A DNA stretch of 64,000 nt from Parastagonospora avenae f. sp. tritici 18332-5 (taxonomy: Eukaryota; Ascomycota; Dothideomycetes; Pleosporales; Phaeosphaeriaceae). The stretch is from the NCBI GenBank assembly GCA_022559985.1, contig JAFJTR010000003.1:558001-622000 (forward strand). The letters run 5' to 3'. This document shows, in pieces, positions 10,662 through 20,528 of this stretch (the stretch's first letter is position 1; the number at the start of each line of letters is the position of its first letter). The notes beneath the pieces were generated by a model that saw only the letters and a list, made by a program, of their open reading frames with translations, did no database searches and had not been told where the DNA came from. The translations under genes and the position numbers were made by a program.

Positions 10662-12719
10662 AGTGTGGAAGCGATAGCTCCTGATGTTGCCAGGCAGCGT
10701 TGGGTTTATAGCACCAGACCTGTAACGGGAAAGCAACCCGTCAAGACGATTAATCCATCTGAAGCAACGACCAGGCTGGAGGATTAGCCAGAGAGAAATG
10801 CAGACGAAATCAATACTCCGAATGGTGGGAAATGCTAAAGATGGTTGAATGCGAGATACATGCAAGATCGATGCGGGGAAAGAGGCGTGAAAAGAGGCCA
10901 GGCACAATCCAAACTGCTATATCCATTTGCTGGAGTCTTAGTTCCGGCGGCACTAAGCTACGATAAGAGGCGGAATAGTGTTGTTTAAGACTGAACGGGG
11001 CGATTTGAGACACGCCATGCCCGAGACCCCTTGACTGAACCTGCAGTAGTGAATACATTACGAGATCGGCCCTACCAATAGACACCACGTGTGGCACGAT
11101 GGTCCCAGGACGTGAAAGTGGTATGCTTAACCGTCTCCTACTCGTGCAGATCTGCAGGGTTTACCAAAGGCGGAGGCGAGGGGTAATAATGTCGCACATA
11201 TAGCCTCGTGGTGAACTTTAGTGCGCAACACTTGGTACCGACAGCTGGACAAGCGCAGCTCCTTGCGATCAGCGACGCAAGTGATGCAGAGATGCCTTCA
11301 AAAGTGTTGTGAAGTCTCAAAAGGCCAAAGTCGGCATGTTCCTGGATCTTGTCCTGTATGCTGGGTGAGTGCGAAAACGGGCCGTCCAGGTGAAAGCGAC
11401 CCGACCAGAAGGTATCGCGAGCCCACGAAGGCAAGGGACTGCAGCTTGACGCGGCAACATCTGCTGAGGCTAAGAGTTTTGCTGTGCCAATTGCCCGAGT
11501 GCGATCCGTACAGGCTCATATTGCGTGCGCAGGAGTACGCACCAGCCTAAGTTCCTCGTGCAGATCACAGTGAACAGGCTCCGTGCACGGAAACGAAACG
11601 TGCCTTCCCGACACCTCAAACAGCCGTGAAACGGCAACTCAGGCTACCGGCAACCTCATCAGGGCTCTGTCGCTGGCTCAATCGCTTATCGTCCGGGACG
11701 TGCGGTTCGCAGCGGCCTCAACTCCAGGCCTTGAGAATTCAATAAAGTATGATCTTTAGTATGCGCCTGAATGCCGACGTATGTAGGAAAATAGCCAACA
11801 TCTCCGACCGCCGCTTCATAATGGTGCGTACATGATCTGAGGAAAGAGTCGGAGGAAGCCGCAGGCCTACATCCAGGGAAAGAAGTGTTAGTTCAAAAGC
11901 CGCTGCGCCGCTAAACGTCGGCCACGGTACGAGCGGTAGTATCCGTGGTCCGGTGAAGGAACATGTGCTATAGCTACAACCTTCCCCTTGGGGCAATGTG
12001 TGAAAGGTGCTCGACAAGTAAAAACCCCAGTCCATGGAGGGGCCCTGCGGTTGGTGGCGCTCCTGGGCGAGGCCCAGCAGTAGCATTTCTTTCTTTGCCA
12101 TTCCTTAGCTTGTGTATATATGCCCGGTCCAAGGCCGTCACCAGGCATTTGTAAAGGTATCTTGCGCCCATGGCGAGTCTAGGTCGTGCAGTCGGCGTGG
12201 GATTGTTTTCGCCATGTTTGAAGCGGCCTTATCGTTGACCTTGACGTCGAGATAGCGCTGCGAGGCGCATCTTTCATTCGTGTTGACGATAGTAACATGC
12301 GGGATTCGAGGTTGGCCTCGCTCGCGGGTTTATCGCAGTACGTTTCAGAGCGGGATAGACATCATCTCTGCGCTGTAGTGAGACGCGTCGAGGCTGCCGA
12401 CGCGTCCCTCTCTGAGCGCGCGGCGACATTGCAAACAGCAGGTATATTGCATTGTCCTTGGTATGGGCGGAGCCAGCTGGAGGAAACAACGAAGGGGCTG
12501 CAGCTTCTCTGAGAGCGACAGAATGCGCGTTCGAACTGACGCGAGCAGGATGACACTACTTGAGCAGATTTAGGGTGCACGACACTCACCTGACAACCGC
12601 TAGCAATTTTTGTTGCGCGTCGTCACCACCCAAACATGCGAGCACGCCCATCACCAAAGCATCCGAACGAGCCCTTCTTCAATCTCACAGCACAAGGCCG
12701 AGAAAATCAACGAAAAGCA
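10662..12719. other. 2 kb gene-poor intergenic region
   Basis: Nothing here meets the standard for a gene. The stretch starts with the promoter of the rhodopsin-fold gene and ends at the U4 RNA gene. Open frames at 11138-11434, 11739-12171 and 12274-12589 overlap on both strands and show no domain. A short inverted repeat (CCACGG with CCGTGG, near 11920-11946) is visible but unexplained. No tRNA-like B box was seen. Confidence 0.5.
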
Positions 12720-12860
12720 CAAAAGTGTGAAAAGGGTTCAAAAATTCCCAGCCGACCCGAAGGCCAACTGGAGCAGTCATAGTTGTAGTTTTCAACTAGC
12801 AAAAACGCTACCTCAGACGAATCTTCACTGGTAAGCGTAAAGCCCGAGCACCTAGCAAAG
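12720..12860 (-). ncRNA. U4 spliceosomal small nuclear RNA
   Basis: This RNA pairs with U6 in the U4/U6.U5 tri-snRNP. On the minus strand the order of landmarks fits U4 throughout. A U6-pairing 5' end starts near GCTTTGC. A 5' stem-loop follows (12805-12838) with ACGCTTACC paired to GGTAGCGT, AGTGA and GA internal-loop sides forming the Snu13/15.5K kink-turn, and an AGA-TTCG-TCT cap. Next comes the U6 stem I strand TTTTTGCTAGTTGAAAAC (12788-12806). A 10 bp hairpin with a TTCG loop (12748-12771) stands directly before the Sm site AATTTTTGA (12738-12746). The core closely matches yeast and human U4. The exact 5' and 3' ends are estimates, with roughly 10 nt uncertainty at the 3' end. No competing gene overlaps. 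Confidence 0.92.
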
Positions 12861-12948
12861 CAGTCAGTATGATGACTTCTAGCAGGGGGGTTGTGAGTAG
12901 ACGCACTTGGATAAAGAAAAAAGAAGGGAGGGAGAGGGAGCCGCAGGG

Positions 12949-12955
12949 TATTTAT
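12949..12955 (-). promoter_or_regulatory. TATA-like element about 90 bp upstream of U4
   Basis: ATAAATA is read on the minus strand, about 90 bp before the estimated U4 5' end. TATA elements near -90 are known for some yeast snRNA genes. A pyrimidine-rich run lies between it and U4. The assignment is tentative because fungal snRNA promoters are poorly defined outside yeasts. Confidence 0.35.
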
Positions 12956-13339
12956 GGGAGCCGGCACGCTAGGCGGCAGCTTGGCGCGCTAAGGTCATGT
13001 GACTGCGCACAGAGGGCGCACGGGCGGGGCACGGGTCTCTGATGTGGGTCGGAGTGCGGCCAGCCACTCACAGCGCGAGGTGAGTGGGCCTGCGAAGGGT
13101 ACCGTAAAGGCAGCAATATCACGTTTGCACAACACAACTATGTCATCGCCTTCACGTCTTTGCAAACAATGAGTGTGCACGAAGCCCGTGTTGATAATTT
13201 GCGGAGCTCATCAGGTAGCGGTGGGCGAGGGCGCACCAATGAACGTCCTGTTCATACACATCTGATGAAAAGTACTTCCATCATAATGGTCGAAATCGAC
13301 ATAGCAATGCGCACGCGTGTGGGAAGGATGCCCATCCTC
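12956..13339. other. intergenic between U4 promoter and DUF1996 gene
   Basis: This 380 bp stretch holds no supported gene. It carries the 3' flank of the DUF1996 gene and possible upstream elements of U4. Short frames on both strands look random. Confidence 0.5.
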
Positions 13340-14558
13340 TTACTCCACATGGTGTTGACCAGGCAGCGAAGTCAGCCCTGTCACGAGTTAGCACAGATCC
13401 CACAATTACATCGCTTGACTCACAATTCGCGTCCCCGATATCCTCAGCCACCTTCCTCGTCGTCGAGCAAGCGTTCATCTGCTCGATGCTCTGCGTCTTC
13501 ATCGACTTGCAATTCACAAAGCACTCCTCGTCCATGATCTTCTGCAGCGAATCGTCCTTCCATCCGAACAGGTAATCGCCGTGGTTCGCGTAACCGGTCT
13601 GATCGCCGAAGGAGTATACGAAGGGTTGGCTGCCGTCTTCGGGCCAAAGCGCGGGGTCGTTGAAGTCTTTGGTCTCGTAGATGACTTCGAGCATGACTTG
13701 TGGCATGCGTACAGGGTGTGAGGCAGGGCAAGGGCCTTGAGATTCGAAGGTGCCGCTTGCGGGGTAGGACTGAGAGGGTCAGTGACTGGACTTCATATGA
13801 ACTAAGAAGGATTGGCTTGTTTGAACATACCATGTGAGCCATGTGGTCTGGTGAGTCGAGGTTGATGCCATCCCAGCATCTCGATACGTTAGTACATTGG
13901 CTTCAACATGCCATCTTGGACTCACGTGGGAAAGCGCAGATTGGTCATTATACCTGCAGGACATGGCTTCTTGGGGAAGAACTTCGTTTCGGGGAAACGA
14001 GTGCTCATGTCTTGCAAGCAGGTATACGTCAATTGCGGGTATTTATCAGCCTGAGCGCGCGTGTCCGCAGTTGGTGAACCGATAATCATTCGGAATCCCT
14101 TAGCATTATTAGTAAAGTCCATTAGTGCAACGAGAAATGCTCACCGGCTTGAAGGCCGTCACCTTAGATGCCTGCTGAAAGTCTGCGAGCTGATTCTGCA
14201 TGTAGTATACAGTCATGCCTCCATCTTGCCCTTCGAAACCAGAATTGCCCTTCTGCGGAACCCTCTTGTACGTGCCATTTCGAGCCTTGAAATAAATGGG
14301 TGCCGTCCAGTAGTTGGAGAAGTCATCAGCAGGCTGACACGTAGTACAAGTGGATGTCTTTGCAGGGTCCAAGACCCCAGGGCGCATATCAGGTACGAAC
14401 GAGTTTCCGCCGATAATCTGATGCAAGTGAGCTGATGGTGCGTTGCCTGGCTCAACGAGAGGGTCAAGACGATCCACAACTAGCTGGGAGCAGCCGAAGC
14501 GAATCAGCGCATGGGTCGGGGCGATGAGCGCCAGTGTGGCGATTGAAATCATGAACAT
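13340..14558 (-). CDS. secreted DUF1996-domain protein
   Basis: Five exons, 14145-14558, 13926-14098, 13831-13879, 13424-13769 and 13340-13377, join to 339 residues. All introns are 45-61 bp with GT-AG ends. The start chosen is the first ATG after an in-frame stop, and a signal peptide follows at once (MFMISIATLALIAPTHA). Family hallmarks appear in order: VDPLxxPG- and SAHLHQIIGGNSF-like segments, CxxC after DPAKTSTCTTC, YWTAPIYF, and CWDGINLDSPDHMAHM. After these come GPCPASHPVRMPQ, QPFVYSFGDQTGYANHGDYLFGW and a closing WLTSLPG. DUF1996 proteins are widespread secreted or wall-associated fungal proteins of unproven activity; some carry a WSC domain, absent here. The tiny third and fifth exons were found by family continuity. 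Confidence 0.9.
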
Positions 14559-15479
14559 GGCGAGGGCATATGTGTTGCTACGGTAGCAAAAGAGGTCCAG
14601 CAACCTAGAAACTTGTGTACTTTATATCTTGTGCCCAGGACGGGTACTGCTTACTCCGACAGTGCATCGCTTGGATTACGAAAGCAGTGTAGTGATGCAG
14701 TAATGAGACGCAAGAACAGCAACTGATTGGAGTGTCGGGCAACCGTATTGTTGATGGAAGGTTGTGATCCCACGACGTCTGTGGTTCGCTGCCTTGCTCT
14801 AGGTGTGTATGTAGCACATGCCGGGATGTCAAGCTCAACAGTCATATGAGCCTTGTATAATATATTGTCAGTATCTCTTCAATAGCCACTGCAGTGTTTC
14901 CACGGCCATCTAGTTCCGGCGCCCAATGTGTTCAAGGTGTCAAGTCAAGATCGACAAGCACAAGGCGATTAGTCGTGGATTTATGGAAGTGTCGTGCGAT
15001 GCGCAGTCTGGCTCAAGGGAGAGTGACTGAAGCAGTACGAACGGATCAAGAGCAAAGTATCACTGCGGGACTGATATCGGGAGTTGTGCACACATTAGCC
15101 GACACGACCTTCACCCCACTGAGACTTGCCGTGTCATTGCATACCCGAGTAAATTGATTTGCGGGGCACTAGCGCAATCCCGCATGGGAAAATGCTTGAC
15201 AAGGACTGTTGTGTTGCTGTGTAAGTAGTGTGTGACAGCTTCGCACTGTAGACCCAACAGGCCAGTACATGCAGCATAAGCGAAGTCTCCAAGTTTCGTG
15301 ATCTCTCATCAACGAGTGAAGAACGAACGCTGATTCTGGTGTCAGTAGCTCTCGCACTATCAATGAAAGGTGTGGCTCTGGATGAAGTCGAAGTTCAAGT
15401 GAAAGTCGATTAAATTAAAGTTCGAACCCAATGTTACTTCGCTCCAAACGCCAGTACGAACGCTCAAGGTAACGTGTGA
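14559..15479. other. 920 bp intergenic region
   Basis: The stretch lies upstream of the DUF1996 gene and downstream of VTI1. TATA-like ttatatc and tataatatatt sequences occur near 14622 and 14857. The short frames have no recognisable product. I see no RNA gene or repeat. Confidence 0.5.
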
Positions 15480-16316
15480 TCATCTAAACTTGCTGTAAAT
15501 GACTGCAATAATAAGCAAAACCAGAACAGTTATGATGGCAATGGTGATGATGCGGTTCGTTGCCATACTGGAAAGGTCGTTAGTGACAATGCAGATACAT
15601 CAAATAGGCATCCAGCTAAGTCCCCTTATCAACAGGAGCTGGAGTGCCGTGGAAGAGTGGGCACGTACCGTCTTGCCATTCCCTTCAAGGTCTTGATACT
15701 ACGATCCGTGTAGGTCTCGCTGTCCAGCAGGGTCTCCCGAGTGTGTGTGATCTGCTCGCGCTGGCGATGCAGGTCGCCCAAAGTGCTTGCGCCTATCTGT
15801 TCCGTCTCCATGGCAATTCTTTGCGACTCCCGTAGCCGGTTTGACGACCTGTTGAGGCGGTCAGTGCCGGAAAGCAGCTGCTGCCGCTGCTCGAGCTGGG
15901 CATCGGTGTCTGGGTTGTCGGTATAGCGGCCGCCAAAGAGCTTGCTGCGGTCGTTGGTGTACGTCTCGAGCTTGCGCTTGGTCGTGTCAAGGTCCTGCTC
16001 GAAGTTGCGAAAGCGCGTGTTGAATTTGGACTTGAGGTTGGCGGGGATGTTGGATTTTTCGAGGCGCATCTGCCCAATCTGTGCCATAGTCAGCGTTGTC
16101 GACCTCGTTGGTGCGCGTTTCCAGGCTTCCACGCACCAGCTCCTCTGCCTCCTCCAGCGCCCTCTCTGCTTTGCTGATGGCCGCCTTTCGCGGCTCGCCC
16201 GTGGATTCTTTGATCTCTTCGAGCTGCTGGTTGAGGTCGGCCTGTACCAGCTTCAGCTCGGCTTCATAGCCGCTGAAGCGCTCGGTGCCTGCATCCGCGT
16301 CGATGAGGTTTGACAT
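15480..16316 (-). CDS. VTI1: Vti1-like Qb-SNARE
   Basis: Three exons, 16137-16316, 15669-16078 and 15480-15567, give 225 residues, close to the usual 217-225. Introns have GTGCGT and GTACGT donors. The N-terminal half is a charged helical bundle of the Habc type. A Qb SNARE motif runs from about IGASTLGDLHRQREQI to SIKTLKGMARR. The last exon encodes one C-terminal membrane anchor (IITIAIITVLVLLIIAVIY) and a short luminal end. Vti1 drives fusion in Golgi, endosome and vacuole transport with several syntaxin partners. The gene diverges from the FAD oxidoreductase gene across about 510 bp. Identification rests on domain order, length and anchor and is secure. Confidence 0.93.
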
Positions 16317-16827
16317 GTTGTGCTGGAGCGCCGATGGTCCTCTGTATGCGTGTAGTGGGCGCTATGTGTGAATGTACTAGCGGTGCGTGGGATCCAAGGT
16401 CGTCTGCGTGCGTGTTTGTGTATGTCTTCTGTGATGCACTTGCGGTCGCAGTCGCAGTCGCAACCTAGATCGGCAACGGCGCATTACGCAGGCACGACCC
16501 TGTCGCATCACGTGCACTAGCGCAGCCCTGCTACGTCATTCATGTATGCTCTTTGCGGAAATAAGCAGCTTCAAAGCCTCCTAGCATGCTAGCGATGAAG
16601 ACATGGGCGAGTCTTGCTTACGATTTGGTAAACCTCAGTTGAGCATTGGGGATCGCTGTGCTTGAACTGACATGAGCTTCCTCCAGGATCAATGACCTCA
16701 TGACTCGAAGTTTCAGCGAGCATACCTCCAGTCGTTCGTTCCTCTCCGCGTAGGACTCTTGTACACGAAAACGCTATTCAAAACTATACACCTGCCACTA
16801 GTGCAATAGTCTCGTAAATCTGTCGCA
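16317..16827. promoter_or_regulatory. divergent promoter region, VTI1 / FAD oxidoreductase
   Basis: This 511 bp spacer separates two divergent starts, so both promoters must lie here. A short gcggtcgcagtcgcagtcgc microrepeat occurs at 16441-16460. No gene or RNA is supported. Which elements act on which side cannot be read from sequence alone. Confidence 0.55.
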
Positions 16828-18451
16828 ATGGAGGAGAAACGCATAGCTATTGTTGGAAGTGGTGTATCTGGCCTCAGCGCGCTATGGACTCTACGCAACT
16901 CACACCACGACATTCATCTCTTTGAGGCAGCGGATCGTTTGGGAGGACATACCAACACAGCAGTATGGACCCATAAGGGCAATAGCACGCCTGTGGATAC
17001 TGGGTTCATCGTTCTGAACACTGCTACCTACCGTCGGTGATCCCAAGATGCACCCATCATCTAGTGCTGTTCGTGCTGACACATTTGTAGCAAATTTCAT
17101 CGAGTTTCTCAAAGCTCTAGATGTCAAGACGATTGCTTCCGAGATGACCTTTGGTATATCGCGTGATGCTGGCGCATTCGAATGGTCTGGCACGTCTGGC
17201 AGCGCTCTCTTCGCCCAATCCGAGAATGCTCTCAAGCCCTCCTTCTGGCGCATGATCTTCGATATAGTTCGCTTCAATCAGTTCGCCTTGGATCTGTTGT
17301 CTGTGACTCCCGGCTCCCCATCAATCTCGATCACGGCGGAGACAAGCATTGGAGAGTACCTGGAACAAGAAGGGTACTCCGAGGCTTTTCGAGACAACTA
17401 CTTGATACCCATGACAGCATGTGTTTGGAGCACAGGTGCGGATAAGTGTGCGCTGGAATTTCCGGCGTTGACTCTGATCCGCTTCATGTGGAACCATCAC
17501 CTACTAACAACCATTTCGGAAAGACCGCCCTGGCTGACGATTAAAGGAGGGTCAAAAAGGTACATCGACGCTGTGATGCAGGAATGTCAAGGAGCGCACG
17601 TGCATCTAAATACGCCCGTGAAGTCAGTCTCCAGGAAAGACGGACGCGTAGAACTCGTGCTGGACGGCGAAGGAGCTGGAAAAACCGAAACCTTCGACGA
17701 AGTGATCCTCGCCTGTCATGGAGACCAAGCCCACGACATCATGGCGTCATGCGCGACGCTGGACGAGGAGAACATTCTTGCAGCCTTCGAGACCTCACCA
17801 AACACAGCTTATCTTCATTCAGACCTTTCACTGATGCCCGAACGTCGCGCTGCCTGGTCCGCCTGGAATTATCTCACGACTTCGAAACCTTCAACAGCTC
17901 AGTTGCAGACGGCTCCAAGCTCGGAACCATCAGGTGCTCTACAAACCGTTTCGTTGACCTACAACATGAACATCCTTCAAGACATACCTGTATCTGAATT
18001 TTCCGACGTTCTCGTGACTCTAAATCCAGAGGTGCCGCCATCTCCGTCCACTACACAGGCAGTTTACAAATACCGACACCCTCTGTACAACGCGCGTATG
18101 ATTGCTGCTCAGGACCAACTCGAAAGAATTCAAGGCAAGAGAGGTGTTTGGTATGCGGGCGCATGGACTGGCTACGGCTTCCACGAGGACGGCTTCAGCA
18201 GTGGCATGAACGTTGGACTTAGGTTAGGCGGCAACGTACCGTGGGCTGTACAAGATGCAAAGTTCAGTAGAGGTATCAGCCCCGTGCTCGGATGGAAAGA
18301 TCACGTAGCCCGAACGATCATCGCAATGCTCCAGATCCTGGTCAGCGTCTTTGAAAGATTGTTTGCTGCGAGCAAAAATTACACGGGCACAAAAGCACGC
18401 AAGAGGAATGGACTGAGCAACGGGGTCGAAGCGCTAAAGAAAAAATCATAA
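16828..18451 (+). CDS. FAD/NAD(P)-binding amine-oxidase-fold oxidoreductase
   Basis: Two exons, 16828-17032 and 17091-18451, give 521 residues. The 58 bp intron has an unusual GTCGGT donor and a TTTGTAG acceptor, but joining restores the family motif VDTGFIVLNTATYPNF. An N-terminal Rossmann motif (IAIVGSGVSGLSALWTL, residues 6-22) and the EAADRLGGHTNT second strand bind FAD. The C-terminal FAD contact is GVWYAGAWTGYGFHEDGFSSG. Domain order matches COG2907-type predicted flavoproteins. In bacteria these often sit beside cyclopropane fatty-acid synthase genes, hinting at lipid desaturation or modification; that link is not seen here. The substrate is unknown. Family assignment is secure. Confidence 0.88.
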
Positions 18452-18607
18452 TCTAGCCCCGCACGAGGCAGCTCGAACATGCCTCCGACTCTCCTCTCTC
18501 TGTGAACTAGAAGGCCGAGGCACCATGGAAACACGATGTCTCCAACGCCCGAGAATACATAGCGGGCATTCCCGCCTAACCGGATTCGCCGTTTAGATCG
18601 CTTGTCT

Positions 18608-18958
18608 TCAGCCCCTTTCATTGTTTTGCCGTGAGATCATCTTCTCGATTATTTCCTTTCGTACGATGATGACGGTGCCGCGTTGCATGCCCTGGTCTTC
18701 ACGTCTAAACGTGGCCTTCAAAAGGACGGCTTGCCGCCAAAACTCGAGACGGCTGCCCGCTCTTGGTGGCAATTGTCCGGAGAGAGGCATTGCTTGTAGC
18801 CGCTCGGACATGAACCAGAACTTCTCAGCATCCCGTCCCCGACGGTAGGCCTGGCTGCAAAAGCCACCAAATTGACCACCTCTGCAGGTACCACAGCCGA
18901 GTATTATACTTACAAGGTTTAAGTTGCTGGGGTCACGCCTGGGCTCCTGGCAGCCCAT
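18608..18958 (-). CDS. possible small hypothetical gene (weak)
   Basis: An ATG-initiated frame of 116 residues with no recognised domain. It starts MGCQEPRRDPSNLN and ends in a basic helix (TVIIVRKEIIEKMISRQ). A GTAAGT followed by a CAG lies inside it, but the interval (about 34 bp) is too short for a safe intron. The other minus frame over 18710-18900 also reads without stops and contains a CPSGYKQC segment, so the true frame is unclear. It may be noise or a relic. It lies downstream of, and convergent with, the FAD oxidoreductase gene. Confidence 0.25.
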   Translation of the reverse strand: MGCQEPRRDPSNLNLVSIILGCGTCRGGQFGGFCSQAYRRGRDAEKFWFMSERLQAMPLSGQLPPRAGSRLEFWRQAVLLKATFRREDQGMQRGTVIIVRKEIIEKMISRQNNERG

Positions 18959-19656
18959 GATATTGTAGCATGCATCTGGCGTACAGCGTACTGCATGGAG
19001 AGCTCCTCGGTCCGACGGGGTATGCCACCTCGTTCCGAGATGGATGTGACATGGCCATCAGCCAACCTTGTCGACCGCAGGGCACAGTCGCCATTCGCCA
19101 TTCGCCACGGTACCAATATCCGGATTGTAATGAATTACAGTACTGAACTGCCCAGTTTCGGTCCAGACCTCCGGCTAGATGAATGCATTAACATATATAT
19201 GTTAGTGTTGCGCTATCTTCTGACTTATGGTAGACCTCATTATTGGTGATAGTGCGGCGCCAATTTGTCCCACCCCCGCCAAGTCTGACAGCCTTGGAGA
19301 AAGAGCAAATCAAAGAGATGTCTTGCCGCGCTCAGAGACATGTACAGTTGCTCGTTACGCTATAGACAAGCACTAAAAGAACATAGTTTTGTGCGATGCG
19401 TTGCAATGTCGAGCTTGCCCAGGTGACTTGGCTGTGTTACTACCATTCCCCATTTGGCTCTGGATGAACAATCTCACGACAGTTCAGCCAAGCAGCAACT
19501 TAACGGAAGTTATTTGATATATTTTCACGGGGCATAACTCGTATATCTATCCTTTTGTGTATCCATGGAAGCGCTAGTCAATTTTCCCAAATCGCCAATT
19601 CCCAGCCGCCAAAAAAGCACTAGCTGCAATGAGCACCTGCAACGTCAATGACTGCC
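18959..19656. other. 700 bp intergenic region
   Basis: No gene is supported. A near-palindromic catatatatg lies near 19193-19203. The region precedes the 3' end of the zinc-cluster gene. Nothing resembling an RNA gene or mobile element was seen. Confidence 0.5.
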
Positions 19657-20528
19657 TTATGGACGTTCCATATAACAAGAGTTCCCCAACCAAGAGTTTA
19701 TACCCCAAATACCGAAATTTGGCTCCGCCATCATCTCGTTATGAGTGCCATATGTTGCATAGTATTCGTCCGATACCATGGGCACAACTGTCGGCAGACC
19801 GCCGTAGAACGGTAGTGGATTAATGTACGCCTCTCGCAGTTCCGCCTCCTGACGCGACACAGATGTGTGCAGGTTTTCTACCAGTTCCGGCTCCTGCTGC
19901 AAAACAGGACTCTGCAAACTCTCCAGCATAGCACAACTGTCGGAATCAGAAGTTGACCGTACCGTACGTGTCTGAGTATCCTCTTCATGGAACTGCATTG
20001 TTGTCAGAGCCCAGACACCTGCGCACGAATGCGTCCAAACGTCAGCCTTGCTACGTACCATCGCCCAAATCCCATCAATGACCCTTCGGTCTTCTGCACT
20101 CGCACAGTCACGATAGCTTCTCAAGAGCTCTGTAGAACGACGGCACAGCTCGGTCATGCTGCATTTGTAAGTTTCGAGATCCATTACGTATATGGTCCAG
20201 TTGCTTACGTTTTGAGGCGATCTTTGCGAGGCATCACGTAGTCGCAGTTGGACTGAGTCGCTACACAGCGCTCACATTCGGGCTTGATGCCATCACATCT
20301 GACCTTTTGAACTCGGCACTACGTAAGTTAATTGTCAGTGGCCATCCGAATTGATGGGGTCTTGAGCCTCGCGAGAGTATTCGAGTTGGAGACCAAGCAG
20401 AGAAGGTTTCTTACTGCAGTACACGCCCGAGCAACCCGACGTCTTGCAACCGTCGCATGCTGCCCCTGATTCGTTGCTGGCAAACGTGGTATAGCAACGT
20501 AGCGCCGGGACTGAGGTACGGATGCCAT
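19657..20528 (-). CDS. small Zn2Cys6 transcription factor
   Basis: Three exons, 20415-20528, 20209-20318 and 19657-20158, join in phase to 241 residues. Introns are 96 and 50 bp with GTAAGA and GTAAGC donors. Splicing creates the zinc cluster ACTAC-RVQKVR-C-DGIKPE-C-ER-C-VATQSN-C, spacing C-x2-C-x6-C-x6-C-x2-C-x6-C (residues about 37-63). An Arg-rich stretch (RRRVAR) stands before it. The first intron lies between the first two ligand cysteines. After a short linker comes a helical segment (MTELCRRSTELLRSYRDC) and an acidic, Gln/Glu-rich C-terminus. The usual fungal_trans middle domain is absent, so the protein is far shorter than most of its class. Targets are unknown; nearby oxidoreductase genes are candidates only by position. 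Confidence 0.82.

Noticed and set aside
11138..12171. Overlapping frames on both strands in the 10.7-12.7 kb gap
   Set aside because: Composition is random-like, with no splice-supported model and no recognised motif.
12297..12589. Possible tRNA or small gene near a gattcgaggttggcc sequence
   Set aside because: No acceptor stem or A box could be paired with it, and the overlapping frames lack domains.
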